A stretch of 64,000 bases of DNA from positions 62,001-126,000 of the forward strand of contig JAFLCC010000002.1 in the NCBI GenBank assembly GCA_017302835.1, given 5' to 3'. Position 1 is the stretch's first letter, and each line of letters starts with the position of its first letter. This DNA comes from Deltaproteobacteria bacterium (GTDB lineage: Bacteria; Bdellovibrionota; Bdellovibrionia; Bdellovibrionales; Bdellovibrionaceae). The notes under the pieces were generated by a model, which saw nothing but the letters and a program-made list of their open reading frames with translations, did no database searches and was not told the origin of the DNA. Positions 36,235 through 46,082 of the stretch are shown here, piece after piece. The position numbers and the translations under genes are program-made.

Positions 36235-36978
36235 TTACAAATTATATTTTTTTGCTCGGTCGGCAAGCTCCTGCAATTGACTCATCATCTCTTTCAAGTC
36301 TTGCTCAGAAGGAGTCTGTGAGCTTTTAATTTCATTTAAAGCAAAAGCCAATTTGTCGATTTCAGTAAGAGCTTTATCATTTAAAGAATAGAGTTCGATG
36401 GTTTTACTTAAGCGTTCCTCATAGATGGAAATTTTATTTTTAATTTCGATGATGTTTTCAGCAGGAGGATTTAGTAAAAGTTTTGATCTTAATTGTTTAA
36501 TAGGAGTGGCAGAGAGAAATATATAGGAATTCGCCATTTTTTTGAAATTATCCATAAGAGCTAAGTAAATGGATTCGACAGCGGCATGATATCTTTGAAA
36601 AGTAATTTCATTTGCATTGAATTTGAGTCCTAATAGTTTCAAATAAGATTCGTATTTTGCTATTAACTCCTCATATTGAAGGTAAAGTTTTTCGCCATGT
36701 TTCTCAATATTTTCAAGAAATTGAATTTCAAAGAGTTGTTTTTGAAGGGATTTGGTTTCGGGCAACAAATTTGAAGAGTTCGAAGTTAATTCCAGTGATT
36801 TTGCACTTAATTTCATGGTGAAAAAGAGGATAAGAAATGACGCTAAAAATAGGCTTCCTAGAATAAACATGGATGAATAATAAAAAAATAGGCATCCAAG
36901 AAATAAAATCGAATAAATTATCTTGATGTTGATAAAACGCGGAGTACGAGTATTTTTTAAGCTTTTTAATTTATCCAT
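36235..36978 (-). CDS. XpaC-like membrane protein of the TelA cluster
   Basis: 247 residues: two adjacent transmembrane helices near the start (IIYSILFLGCLFFYYSSMFI and LASFLILFFTMKL), then an all-helical cytoplasmic coiled coil. This is the architecture of the XpaC family (annotated as 5-bromo-4-chloroindolyl phosphate hydrolysis protein), partner of TelA in many bacteria. The assignment rests on topology and on its position beside the SPFH and TelA genes; no catalytic motif is visible. It diverges from the SPFH gene with a 128-base shared promoter region. Confidence 0.6.
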   Translation of the reverse strand: MDKLKSLKNTRTPRFINIKIIYSILFLGCLFFYYSSMFILGSLFLASFLILFFTMKLSAKSLELTSNSSNLLPETKSLQKQLFEIQFLENIEKHGEKLYLQYEELIAKYESYLKLLGLKFNANEITFQRYHAAVESIYLALMDNFKKMANSYIFLSATPIKQLRSKLLLNPPAENIIEIKNKISIYEERLSKTIELYSLNDKALTEIDKLAFALNEIKSSQTPSEQDLKEMMSQLQELADRAKKYNL

Positions 36979-37106
36979 TGCTCGAGCTTACGCTAACATA
37001 GTTGCGTGATCAACATCTGCTACGCGACCAGTTATCTGAGAGGCCTATTGATCTCTAAAAGTTTCATTGGTAATTCTAGTAGCAATCTCTTCATAGGGTG
37101 GTAGTA

Positions 37107-38102
37107 ATGGTTTTTGGATTTTTAAAAAAACAATTAATAGATGTTATCGATTGGACGGAAGATTCGAATGGGATTCTTTCCTTTAGGTATCCAATGGAAG
37201 ATCGTGAAATTCAGAATGGAGCACAACTGACCGTCAGGCAATCTCAGCTGGCTCTGTTTGTGAACGAAGGACAAGTTGCTGATTTGTTTGGTCCAGGATT
37301 GCATACGATAGCCACCAGAAATCTGCCGATGCTCACTAATTTAAAAAATTGGGAAATGGGCTTTCAATCGCCGATAAAATCAGATTTGTACTTCTTTTCA
37401 ATGAAAGAACAAATCGATCAAAAATGGGGTACGGGGACGCCTATAACGGTAAGGGATAAAGACTTTGGAGTGGTAAGAGTACGTGCCTATGGTACCTACA
37501 GTTATCGAATAAAAAACCCTAAGATTTTCTTTCAAAAAATTGTTGGTTCGAGGGAAATATTTACCGTTTCAGAGTTCGAGGGTCAACTAAAGGCGAATAT
37601 TTTAACTTCTTTGGCTTCTTTTTTTGGTCAGTCACAAGTGTCTTTTTTGGACATGGCTGGACATCAGGAAAAGTTTTCTGAGATGCTTCATTCAGCTCTA
37701 CAGGACGAGTTTGAAAATTACGGTCTCAGTCTGGAAACCTTTCGAGTTCAGAGCATTTCCTTGCCTGAAGAAGTTCAGAGTCAAATTGATAAAATGTCAT
37801 CTATGAAAATTACCGGCGATATGAAGCAGTATACTCAGTTTCAGGCGGCAGATAGCCTTGGGAAAGATCAAAGGGGTGGAGGTGCTTCTGTAGGGGTTGA
37901 AATGGCCACAGCGATGGCAATGGGGCAATCGCTGGGAGCCTCTCTTAATAAAACTTTAGGGGCTTCTGAGGTTGTTTCGGGAGCTGGAAATGATGAGATT
38001 TTTAAGACCATCAATCAACTTCATGAGCTCAAGACTAAGGGGATTATCAGTGAGCAAGAATTTGAAAGTAAAAAAACAGATTTGTTAAAAAAGATAACCT
38101 AA
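37107..38102 (+). CDS. SPFH-domain protein (YdjI-like) with SHOCT tail
   Basis: About 331 residues. The SPFH/band-7-like core (LTVRQSQLALFVNEGQVADLFGPG, then GTYSYRIKNPKIFFQKI) resembles YdjI and virion-core-like SPFH proteins that bind membranes without an N-terminal helix. A Gly/Ala-rich linker leads to a short C-terminal SHOCT-like segment (INQLHELKTKGIISEQEF). ATG 37107 has GGGTGG upstream; a GTG three codons earlier is possible. It sits between an XpaC-like and a TelA gene. Confidence 0.8.
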   Translation: MVFGFLKKQLIDVIDWTEDSNGILSFRYPMEDREIQNGAQLTVRQSQLALFVNEGQVADLFGPGLHTIATRNLPMLTNLKNWEMGFQSPIKSDLYFFSMKEQIDQKWGTGTPITVRDKDFGVVRVRAYGTYSYRIKNPKIFFQKIVGSREIFTVSEFEGQLKANILTSLASFFGQSQVSFLDMAGHQEKFSEMLHSALQDEFENYGLSLETFRVQSISLPEEVQSQIDKMSSMKITGDMKQYTQFQAADSLGKDQRGGGASVGVEMATAMAMGQSLGASLNKTLGASEVVSGAGNDEIFKTINQLHELKTKGIISEQEFESKKTDLLKKIT

Positions 38103-38179
38103 AATAATGCAAACCCAAAACCCTAAGCCCAAAAAACAAAACTAAAAAACAAAAAAAGAAACTAAATGGAGTCCATTAA

Positions 38180-39373
38180 ATGGAAACAAAAACTATACAA
38201 AAAAATGAATTAGACACTTTACTTTCTGTGGATCAAATAAAAAAAGACTTGGTTCTTCACTCTCCCCAGGAAGTTCAAGGAAATTTGCCAGGGGGCTCTG
38301 ATTTGGATCAAAAGGCAGCCCAATTTGTAGATAAGATTTTAAATTTAAATCCTCAAGATTATAAGAATAAAGAGGAACAAAAAAATGCAGTAGATACCTT
38401 TGGGCTGGATTTACAAAAGGAAGCTGCCAAAAAAAGTGAGCTATTAAAGCAACCTGTAAAGAAATTGTCAGATCGTTCGGCCGAGGGGGGCGATGTTGCC
38501 AACTCTCTCATTAATTTAAAGTTAAAAGTGGAAGAACTGGACCCCTCAAAGTTTAGCTTTGAAGAAGGCTGGGTTTCTAGAACTCTTGGCTTTTTACCAG
38601 GGGTGGGGAATCCTTTAAAAAAATATTTTTCTAAATTTGAATCAGCCCAAGATGTGATCGCTGCTATTATTAAATCATTGGAAAGCGGAAGGGACCAACT
38701 AACTCGAGATAATATCACTTTAGTAGAAGATCAAAAATCGATGCGAGAAATTAGTGACAAGCTTGAGAATATGATAAAATTCTCTCAAGTTATTGATCAA
38801 AAATTAGTGTACAAATTAGAGCGGGAAGTGACTCCTGCCAGTGAGCAACACAAGTTTTTAAGTGAAGAGATTTTATTCCCTCTTCGTCAGCGTGTGATTG
38901 ATCTTCAACAACAAATGGCAGTAAATCAACAAGGAGTCATTGCTACCGAAATTATTATGAGAAACAATAAAGAACTTATTCGTGGTGTGAATAGATCATT
39001 GAATGTCACCGTGAGTGCGCTTCAAGTTGCTGCCACGGTAGCCATGGCCTTGGCAAATCAAAAAATTGTTTTAGACAAAATAAATTCGGTTAATCAAACG
39101 ACTAATGATTTGATTGCAGGGACGGCCGTGAGACTTAAAACTCAAGGTGTTGAAATTCAAAAACAAGCCTCGAGTGCCAGCCTTAATATGGATACCTTGA
39201 AAGTTGCTTTTCAGGATTTGAAAATAGCAATGGATGATATTGCGCAATTTAGACAGAAGGCTTTGCCTCAAATGGCAGAGGCTGTTTTGCAAATGAACAA
39301 GCTGACCGATGAAGCGCAACAAACGATAAAAAAGATGGATAAAGGAAACGAATCCCAGAATATTTCGACCTAA
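38180..39373 (+). CDS. telA: TelA-family toxic anion resistance protein
   Basis: 397-residue all-helical cytoplasmic protein of the TelA/KlaA family, linked to resistance to tellurite, nisin and other envelope stress. Recognisable segment: GVIATEIIMRNNKELIRGVN followed by VSALQVAATVAMALANQK near 250-300. GGAG lies before the ATG. Its stop overlaps the following kinase gene by one base (TAATG). Genetic neighbours XpaC-like and SPFH form the rest of the module. Mechanism unknown across the family. Confidence 0.88.
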   Translation: METKTIQKNELDTLLSVDQIKKDLVLHSPQEVQGNLPGGSDLDQKAAQFVDKILNLNPQDYKNKEEQKNAVDTFGLDLQKEAAKKSELLKQPVKKLSDRSAEGGDVANSLINLKLKVEELDPSKFSFEEGWVSRTLGFLPGVGNPLKKYFSKFESAQDVIAAIIKSLESGRDQLTRDNITLVEDQKSMREISDKLENMIKFSQVIDQKLVYKLEREVTPASEQHKFLSEEILFPLRQRVIDLQQQMAVNQQGVIATEIIMRNNKELIRGVNRSLNVTVSALQVAATVAMALANQKIVLDKINSVNQTTNDLIAGTAVRLKTQGVEIQKQASSASLNMDTLKVAFQDLKIAMDDIAQFRQKALPQMAEAVLQMNKLTDEAQQTIKKMDKGNESQNIST

Positions 39374-40428
39374 TGCCTAGTGAAGGATTTATGAAATCAC
39401 CTTATCAGATTGAAAAAGTAGAATTAGATGATTTATTAAAAATGCAGTTGCTAAAAAAGCTCGACCAACTGGCGCATAAGAAAATCTTAGTTGTCGGGGA
39501 TGTGGGAATTGATGAGTATATCATTGGTACGGTTAAAAGAATCAGCCCAGAAGCACCAGTGCCTGTTATCGACGTAGAGAATGAAGAAAAGCGCCTGGGT
39601 TTAGCGGCCAATGTGGCGCAAAATATTGTTAGCCTTGGTGGCCAAGTTTCTCTGCTTTCTGTCGTTGGCAAAGATTTTGGTGCTGATCTTTTAAAGAGTA
39701 TTTTTGATGAAAGTCATATTCCTTGGATGGATATGATTGTGGATTCGCAACGTCCAACAACCAGAAAGACCAGAGTCATGGCTGGTCCCCATCACATTGT
39801 TCGAATTGATTACGAGTTAAAGAAATACATCTCTAAGGAAGTGCAAAAGGCATTATTTGGAAGATATCAAGCTATTATTAAAGATTATGACGCTGTTATT
39901 TTGGAAGATTACGCTAAAGGTATTTTTTCTATAGATCTGATGCAAAATTTGATTGAAACAGCTCACATAAATCACAAAAAAGTATATGTGGATCCACATC
40001 GTTCGAACCCATTAAGTTTTTATCAGCACTGTGATTTATTCAAACCCAACTATGATGAAGCTTTGATCTTAGCAGGTATGGATTTTGACGATTTAAGGGA
40101 AAATCCGGATAAAGTTTATATTGTTGGCAGAGCTTTGCAGCAAAAGCTTCAATCTCCTCGAATAGTACTTACTCGAGGAAAGGAAGGCATGACTATCTTC
40201 GATAAAGATAAAATAATTGAGGTTCCAACCTATGCGAAAAAAGTTTTCGATGTGACAGGGGCGGGAGATACAGTGATTGCGACCCTTGCTTTATCGCAAG
40301 CCGCTGGTTTTACCGTAACAGAGTCCTGCGTTTTAGCAAATATTGCCGCTGGAAATGTCGTGGGGAAGATAGGTTGTGTCCCTTGTGATTTGGGCGAAAT
40401 GAAAGAGGCCATAAGTCATTTTTTATAG
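39373..40428 (+). CDS. RfaE/HldA-type heptose 7-phosphate kinase
   Basis: PfkB-fold kinase resembling the kinase half of HldE (D-beta-D-heptose 7-phosphate 1-kinase, ADP-heptose pathway for LPS core). Signature segments are GDVGIDEYIIG, RISPEAPVPVI and the ATP/base motif VTGAGDTVIAT. The fused adenylyltransferase domain is absent, so a separate hldC would be needed. ATG 39373 overlaps telA; a Met six codons on with GAAGGA just upstream may be the real start. Confidence 0.85.
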   Translation: MPSEGFMKSPYQIEKVELDDLLKMQLLKKLDQLAHKKILVVGDVGIDEYIIGTVKRISPEAPVPVIDVENEEKRLGLAANVAQNIVSLGGQVSLLSVVGKDFGADLLKSIFDESHIPWMDMIVDSQRPTTRKTRVMAGPHHIVRIDYELKKYISKEVQKALFGRYQAIIKDYDAVILEDYAKGIFSIDLMQNLIETAHINHKKVYVDPHRSNPLSFYQHCDLFKPNYDEALILAGMDFDDLRENPDKVYIVGRALQQKLQSPRIVLTRGKEGMTIFDKDKIIEVPTYAKKVFDVTGAGDTVIATLALSQAAGFTVTESCVLANIAAGNVVGKIGCVPCDLGEMKEAISHFL

Positions 40429-40574
40429 ATTCCAGTTAAGGATTGTAGCCAAATGGTATACCTTTTTTTGTAACAGGCCCTAAAGTCCCTAACTGTCGAG
40501 TTTTCTTGCGAGTAATTTCTTTAAGCCTTTGATAAAATCTGGATTTTTTATTAAAATAAGGGCATACACAATGC

Positions 40575-41687
40575 ATGTTTAATCAAATTGAAAGTAAACG
40601 AAATTTTTATTCCATGAATTTATCCGATCTAGAGGCTTTATTTAAAGTTCATGGAAAGGAAAAATTTAGGGCTCAACAGTTATTTAAATGGGTCTACGAA
40701 AAACGAATTACAGAACCTGAATTGATGTCCAATCTTGCAAAAGATTTTCGTAAGGAATTAGATCAGTACATGGATTTCAATATGCCCAAGTTAGCTCAAC
40801 ATTTAAAAAGCGTTGATGGCACTCAAAAATTTTTATTTGATATTGGCGATATGAAAACCGTTGAGGCGGTGCTGATCCCCTCAGAAGAACGGCTCACGCT
40901 ATGTATCTCTTCAGAGGTCGGCTGTAATATGGGTTGTAAATTTTGTTTCACTGGAAAACAAAAATTACAGAAACGACTGAAGGCCGAGGAAATTGTTGGG
41001 CAATTTATGCTGGCTCAAGATCTCATTGGAATTGAAAATCGAATTACAAATATGGTTTTTATGGGAATGGGTGAGCCCTTGGATAACTCGGATGAGGTGT
41101 TTAAAGCTATTGAAATAATTCACTCTCCATGGGGGATGAATTTTTCAAGAAGAAGGGTCACGGTTTCAACTTCTGGCATTGTTCCTGAGATGTGGAAAAT
41201 AGCTCATCATAAAGTACGGTTAGCCGTGAGTTTAAATGGTTATGATGATGAAAGTAGATCACAAATAATGCCAATTAATAAAAAGTATCCGTTGAAAGAA
41301 TTATTTGAAGCTTGTCATGAATACGTGAAGCAAACAAAAGACAGAGTGACCTTTGAATATGTTTTGCTGAAGGGGATAACGGATCAAGTAGAACATGCCC
41401 GAAAGTTATTCCAATTAACCAAATCCATACCTTGTAAAATTAATATCATTCCATTTAATGAGCATCCAGGTTCTGGTTTTGAACGGCCGTCAGATAATCA
41501 AATTTTAAAATTTCAAAATGAGTTAATCCAATTGGGGGCACATGTTCTTTTAAGAAGAACCATGGGAAGAGATATCTTTGCGGCCTGTGGCCAGTTGCGA
41601 AGTGAATTTGATAATCACCCAAAACAGATGGATGTTTCAAATTCTAAATTAACACGTACATTGCATTTAAAAAATATAATCAATTAG
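40575..41687 (+). CDS. rlmN: Dual-specificity rRNA/tRNA C2-methyltransferase RlmN
   Basis: Radical-SAM methyltransferase making 2-methyladenosine at 23S rRNA A2503 and tRNA A37. The cluster motif CNMGCKFC sits at residues 117-124, and the second catalytic cysteine is in DIFAACGQL near the C-terminus. 370 residues and the N-terminal helix bundle match the family. Upstream (40429-40574) is a spacer with a loose TTGCGA/GATAAA promoter-like pair. Confidence 0.95.
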   Translation: MFNQIESKRNFYSMNLSDLEALFKVHGKEKFRAQQLFKWVYEKRITEPELMSNLAKDFRKELDQYMDFNMPKLAQHLKSVDGTQKFLFDIGDMKTVEAVLIPSEERLTLCISSEVGCNMGCKFCFTGKQKLQKRLKAEEIVGQFMLAQDLIGIENRITNMVFMGMGEPLDNSDEVFKAIEIIHSPWGMNFSRRRVTVSTSGIVPEMWKIAHHKVRLAVSLNGYDDESRSQIMPINKKYPLKELFEACHEYVKQTKDRVTFEYVLLKGITDQVEHARKLFQLTKSIPCKINIIPFNEHPGSGFERPSDNQILKFQNELIQLGAHVLLRRTMGRDIFAACGQLRSEFDNHPKQMDVSNSKLTRTLHLKNIIN

Positions 41688-41707
41688 GAGAAATAGGAGA
41701 AATCAAA

Positions 41708-42637
41708 ATGTCATCTTTGCTCGTTGTCGGGTCTTTAGCTTACGATACAATTAAAACTCCATCTGGATTTGTGGCCAAAACTCTGGGTGGCTCTGCAAAT
41801 TATTTTTCATTAGCAGCAAGTTTATTTACGCAAGTAAGAGTCGTTGGGGTTGTCGGTGAAGACTATGAAGATTTGGATAAAGAATTGTTGTTAAAAAGAA
41901 ATGTGGATTTGTCTGGAGTTGAAAAAATGAAAGGAAAAACTTTTCATTGGGAAGGAAAGTATGAGGGTGATTTAAATGAGGCTGAAACATTAAAAACTGA
42001 ATTAAATGTTTTTGAACATTTTAACCCTGTATTGCCTCCAGCCTTTAGAAAATCAGAATTTGTATTTTTAGCAAATATTGCTCCAGAACTTCAGCTTCAA
42101 GTTTTAGAACAAATTGAATTTCCAAAATATATTGGAATGGATACGATGAATTTTTGGATTCACTCTAAAAAAGATAAATTAAAAGAAGTTTTAAAAAAAG
42201 TGGATGTTATTCTTATTAATGAAGGAGAGTCTGATTTATTGACAGAGTCTTCAAATGCGATTCAGGCAGCTCCCAAGATTGCTGAATTGGGCCCTAAAAT
42301 GATCGTCATTAAAAGAGGCGAATATGGTTTTGTATTGTATTCAAAAGACTTTGGTTATTATTTGCTTCCAGCGGTGCCTATTTCAAATGTCGTTGATCCA
42401 ACGGGTGCCGGTGATACCTTTGCTGGTGGTTTTTTTGGTTATCTTGCCCAAAGAAATACATTGCCTCATTTTGATCTAATTAAAAAAGCCTGTGTCGTCG
42501 GGACCTTGTGCGCGAGTTACACTATTCAGGACTTTGGTGTTAAGGCTTTAGCAAAAATGACTATAGAGAGTCTGCATCAGCGGTTAGTCGAGTATAAAAA
42601 GTCTGTCCTTATCGACGACAATTTGTTTCATTTTTGA
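41708..42637 (+). CDS. PfkB-family sugar/nucleoside kinase
   Basis: 309 residues of ribokinase fold: N-terminal VGSLAYDTIKTP, GGSANYFSLAAS, and the C-terminal ATP-binding/catalytic DPTGAGDTFAGGF with the anionic-hole GAGD. Substrate unknown: the TKTLGGSANY start and length resemble adenosine- or inosine-type kinases annotated as 'sugar kinase'. GGAG precedes the ATG twice. Lies 20 bases after rlmN and probably shares its transcript. Confidence 0.8.
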   Translation: MSSLLVVGSLAYDTIKTPSGFVAKTLGGSANYFSLAASLFTQVRVVGVVGEDYEDLDKELLLKRNVDLSGVEKMKGKTFHWEGKYEGDLNEAETLKTELNVFEHFNPVLPPAFRKSEFVFLANIAPELQLQVLEQIEFPKYIGMDTMNFWIHSKKDKLKEVLKKVDVILINEGESDLLTESSNAIQAAPKIAELGPKMIVIKRGEYGFVLYSKDFGYYLLPAVPISNVVDPTGAGDTFAGGFFGYLAQRNTLPHFDLIKKACVVGTLCASYTIQDFGVKALAKMTIESLHQRLVEYKKSVLIDDNLFHF

Positions 42638-42701
42638 TAATACAGTCCGTAACGAAACAAATGACTCAAGTAGTATTGATTTAAGTCCGATAAGTAGCTG
42701 A

Positions 42702-43952
42702 ATGAACAAGAAAATAGTTAAGAAAGAAGTTTCTGCTGCCGATGATTTATTTAGCTCATTGTTAGATGACGTTGGTAATTTTGATGGACTCACTTCTGAG
42801 GCTACCGAGTTTCCTGATGCCAAAAAAGCTCTTGAAGATACTGTTTATGGATACTCTTCAAAAAATGAAGAAGTTAGCCCAGATATATTAATTCCCAGTT
42901 TTAAAGATGAAGATCCTAATGGACTGCCTAATCTAAATGATCTAAAGTACGATGGACCAGAAAGTGATGATAACTTTCTTGATCAGATCATGTTTAATCT
43001 TTCTAATTCTAACGATCCTAACGATTCCAATGATGAAAATAAAAATCTTCCTGTAAAAGATAAAGTCTCGATAACCTTTGATAAAGTCAATAATGCAAAT
43101 AAGGCGGATCAACTTCCTGGAATCTCTGAAAAATTAGATAGCACAGAAATTTTTTTTCCACCTAAACAGGAGGAGAAATCTTCAATTTTACCTAGGGATA
43201 TTGAAAAGACAATTGCCGTTACAAGGTTCGCACAAAGACAGCAAGAGCATTTAAATGACAAAATTAATCAGGAAATTCTTACTTCTGCGGGTGAAGATAA
43301 AGTTTTTGTAATGCCATCAAAGGCCGGGAAATTTAATTCAAGTCAAGTATCTATAGACGCAAGTTTGGCTCAATCTGAAAGTCTTCGCATTGCTCAGAAT
43401 AGAATTATTGATTTAGAAAAAGAAATCGAGAGATTACGTCAAGAAAACGATGAACTTTTAACAGCGTCAGAAATTATTAGAAATAAATCAGAAGAATTTA
43501 CAATTAAAATTTCTCAATTGGAAAAAGAAAATTTAGAAATTAAGTCAGACTTAAAAAATGAGATTTCTTTATTGAAAGGAAATTTAATCTTTAAAGAAAG
43601 TGAAAATACAAGACTTCAAGAAAAGAATGAAGAATTAGAGCTGAGAATTAAAAATGATTTCAAGAAAATTCGCGTGAGAGAGCGTGAACTGGAAAATAGA
43701 CTAGAGCTAATAAAAATAGAGAAACAGGCTGTCATTAAGTCTAAGGATGATTTGTTACTAGAATTACAAAGAAAGAACGATATTTCTAAGTCGGAGCTTG
43801 AAACGTACAGAAATAAGGTCCAAGAGTTAAATAAAAGTATAGAATCTTATAAAAATCAAATTAAAATAACAGTAAGAACTTTGCGCCTGGCTTTATCCCA
43901 TGTGGATGATAAAGGCGAGAACGAACCAGTTCACTACAAAAAAGCTACCTAA
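42702..43952 (+). CDS. Coiled-coil protein, unknown
   Basis: 416 residues without signal peptide. Residues 1-200 are acidic and low-complexity (SNDPNDSNDENK), predicted disordered. Residues about 225-405 form a long continuous coiled coil dense in Glu, Lys, Arg and Leu heptads (IIDLEKEIERLRQENDELL and so on). Such proteins scaffold polar or cytoskeletal structures. No family recognised. A phosphoesterase gene starts 4 bases after its stop. Confidence 0.6.
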   Translation: MNKKIVKKEVSAADDLFSSLLDDVGNFDGLTSEATEFPDAKKALEDTVYGYSSKNEEVSPDILIPSFKDEDPNGLPNLNDLKYDGPESDDNFLDQIMFNLSNSNDPNDSNDENKNLPVKDKVSITFDKVNNANKADQLPGISEKLDSTEIFFPPKQEEKSSILPRDIEKTIAVTRFAQRQQEHLNDKINQEILTSAGEDKVFVMPSKAGKFNSSQVSIDASLAQSESLRIAQNRIIDLEKEIERLRQENDELLTASEIIRNKSEEFTIKISQLEKENLEIKSDLKNEISLLKGNLIFKESENTRLQEKNEELELRIKNDFKKIRVRERELENRLELIKIEKQAVIKSKDDLLLELQRKNDISKSELETYRNKVQELNKSIESYKNQIKITVRTLRLALSHVDDKGENEPVHYKKAT

Positions 43953-43956
43953 CAGA

Positions 43957-45069
43957 ATGAATGCGATGGAAGAAGAAGCAAAATCGTTACCCAAAAAAGC
44001 AAAGGTGATTATTAGTAATTTACACCTAGGCAAGGGAAGATTTTTAGAAAGTGGCGGACTAAACTCTTTAGAAGAATTCTATTATGGTGATAAGTTAGTT
44101 GAATTTTTAAACTATTACTCAACGGGAATTTATAAGGACCATGAAATCGAACTCATTTTAAATGGAGATTTTTTAAATTTTTTACAGGTAGACTATAAAG
44201 GCCATTTCCTTACGGTGATAACAGAACCAATTTCTCTAGAAATTTTAAAGAAAATAATCAAAGGACATCAAAAAGTTTTTGATGCGATGTCAGCATTTGC
44301 CACCAAACCACATAAATCGGTTACCTATATCATTGGCAATCATGATCAATCAATGCTTTGGCCTTCCTGCCGGTTGTATCTTAATCAGGTTATTGGCGCT
44401 CCTATTAGATTTAAAAATATTATTTATTTTTTTGATGGTTTTCATGTTGAGCATGGACACATGCACGAGGCGGCAAATAAGTTTGACCCTAAGAAGTTTT
44501 TTTTAAAAAAAAACTTAGCTGAGCCAATCCTAAATCTTCCTTTTGGAAGTCATTTTTATGTGGAATTAGTTCTTTCAATTAAAAAGAAATTTCCATTCAT
44601 AGATAAAATCAGGCCTTTTTCAAAAATGATAAATTGGATTTTTTTTCATGAGACTAAATTGTTTTTTAAATCTTTTTTTTCAACTCTTATTTTTGTAATA
44701 AAAATTTTATTTGTTAAAGATCGAAGAAGACAGTGGTCGCTAAAAAATACACTTAAAATTATTTTTCAAAGTGCTGTTTATCCAGACTTAATGGGATCTG
44801 CAAAGAAAATTTTAAAAAACGACAGAGTCCATACCGTCATTTTTGGTCATTCTCATATTTATCAATACCGACAATGGAGATCTGAAAAAGAATATTTTAG
44901 CGTCGGAACCTGGACGGAGCTAACCTCATTGGATATTGTTTCTCTTGGGAAGATATCAAAATTAACTTATGTTTTAATTGACTATCCCGAAGACGGCGTA
45001 AGGCCTCGAGCTCGACTAAAGGAGTGGAAGGGTTACTATCGAATAGAAGAAGATGTAGCCATCTCTTAA
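43957..45069 (+). CDS. Calcineurin-like metallophosphoesterase, variant active site
   Basis: Predicted phosphoesterase of about 371 residues. Motifs: ISNLHLG, LNGDFLNFL, IGNHDQS, HVEHGHMHEA and FGHSHIYQ. The usual DxH of motif one reads NxH and the last Asp of GDxxD reads Asn; other metal ligands are intact. Hydrophobic residues near 230-270 might form a membrane-associated helix pair. Start chosen at 43957, just after the previous stop; an upstream in-frame Met at 43900 overlaps the coiled-coil gene. Lineage-specific relatives may share the second substitution. Confidence 0.7.
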   Translation: MNAMEEEAKSLPKKAKVIISNLHLGKGRFLESGGLNSLEEFYYGDKLVEFLNYYSTGIYKDHEIELILNGDFLNFLQVDYKGHFLTVITEPISLEILKKIIKGHQKVFDAMSAFATKPHKSVTYIIGNHDQSMLWPSCRLYLNQVIGAPIRFKNIIYFFDGFHVEHGHMHEAANKFDPKKFFLKKNLAEPILNLPFGSHFYVELVLSIKKKFPFIDKIRPFSKMINWIFFHETKLFFKSFFSTLIFVIKILFVKDRRRQWSLKNTLKIIFQSAVYPDLMGSAKKILKNDRVHTVIFGHSHIYQYRQWRSEKEYFSVGTWTELTSLDIVSLGKISKLTYVLIDYPEDGVRPRARLKEWKGYYRIEEDVAIS

Positions 45070-45161
45070 CTAGCCTCGAGTCTTTGGAAGGTGATTAGGG
45101 CCCGTCTAGGAGGGGCTTTAAGTTTATTGAATGGCATTTATTTTAAAGGTATGATTTTCGT

Positions 45162-46082
45162 ATGGGGCATGGTAAGGATGATGTAAATGAAAAAACCGTT
45201 GTGGCTTCGGACACAACGCTTAAGAAGGAATTGTCTGCAACAGATAGCGCTCCGCCTGTGTTTGTTGTTTTGATTGGCCCTCCAGGCTATCAAGGAAAAC
45301 AATGGAATTTGCATAATGGATTTGTTGTGGGAAGGGCCATTGAATCCAATATATTTATTGACGACAAAAGTTTATCTAGGTCACACGCTCGTATTGATAT
45401 TAAGGGGAATAATATTTATGTCATAGATTTGGGATCTACGAATAAAACCTTTGTGAATGGGCAGGTGTTGCCACCAATGGCTCTTTGTGAATTAAAAAAT
45501 AATGATCAAGTCAAAACAGGCAATGTCATTTTTAAGTATCTAGAAACAGGAAATATCGAAAGTCTAACAACCCAAGCTTTATTTGAAAAAGCAACAAAGG
45601 ATGCATTAACAGGAACGCATTCGAAGGGCGCCTTATTAGAAAAGGGCCCAGAGTCAGTTAAGCGATCTGATATATTAAATGAACCGATGAGTATTATTAT
45701 TTTTGATATCGATTTTTTCAAAAAAATTAATGATACTTATGGTCACCCTTGTGGAGACTATGTATTAAAAGAATTAGCGAAGGTCGTTACTTCAAAATTG
45801 ATTAGATCCAATGATTTTTTTGCTCGGTATGGGGGCGAAGAGTTTGTTCTTATCTTAAATGGGACGGAAAAAAGAATAGCTACCGAAATAGCTGAAAGAA
45901 TACGAGCTACAATTCAAAATCATGAATTTGTTTTTGAAAATAAAAAGATACCCGTGACGGTTTCATTGGGGATTACGGCTAAAACTTCTTTAGACACTCA
46001 GTGGACAAATATCTTAGATAGAGCTGATAAAGCTCTTTACACCTCAAAACAAACAGGTAGAAACAAAGTAACTGCGGCTTAA
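45162..46082 (+). CDS. dgcB: FHA-GGDEF diguanylate cyclase (DgcB-like)
   Basis: Makes c-di-GMP. N-terminal tail of about 30 residues with threonines (EKTVVASDTT), FHA domain at about 50-125 (GRAIESNIFIDD, SRSHARI, STNKTFVNG), then GGDEF with active motif GGEEF at 224-228. The inhibitory site RSND (215-218) is present, giving product feedback. In B. bacteriovorus DgcB (Bd0742) is, from memory, an FHA-GGDEF enzyme needed for prey invasion, whose FHA binds a phosphorylated threonine of its own tail; the Thr-rich tail here fits that. The next gene is an ECF sigma, as in Bd0743. Orthology is strong but unproven. Confidence 0.85.
   Translation: MGHGKDDVNEKTVVASDTTLKKELSATDSAPPVFVVLIGPPGYQGKQWNLHNGFVVGRAIESNIFIDDKSLSRSHARIDIKGNNIYVIDLGSTNKTFVNGQVLPPMALCELKNNDQVKTGNVIFKYLETGNIESLTTQALFEKATKDALTGTHSKGALLEKGPESVKRSDILNEPMSIIIFDIDFFKKINDTYGHPCGDYVLKELAKVVTSKLIRSNDFFARYGGEEFVLILNGTEKRIATEIAERIRATIQNHEFVFENKKIPVTVSLGITAKTSLDTQWTNILDRADKALYTSKQTGRNKVTAA

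Noticed and set aside
36097-36321. 74-residue open frame after the PorV-like gene
   Set aside because: It lies mostly inside the palindromic repeat and overlaps the XpaC-like gene; no ribosome site and no protein-like sequence.
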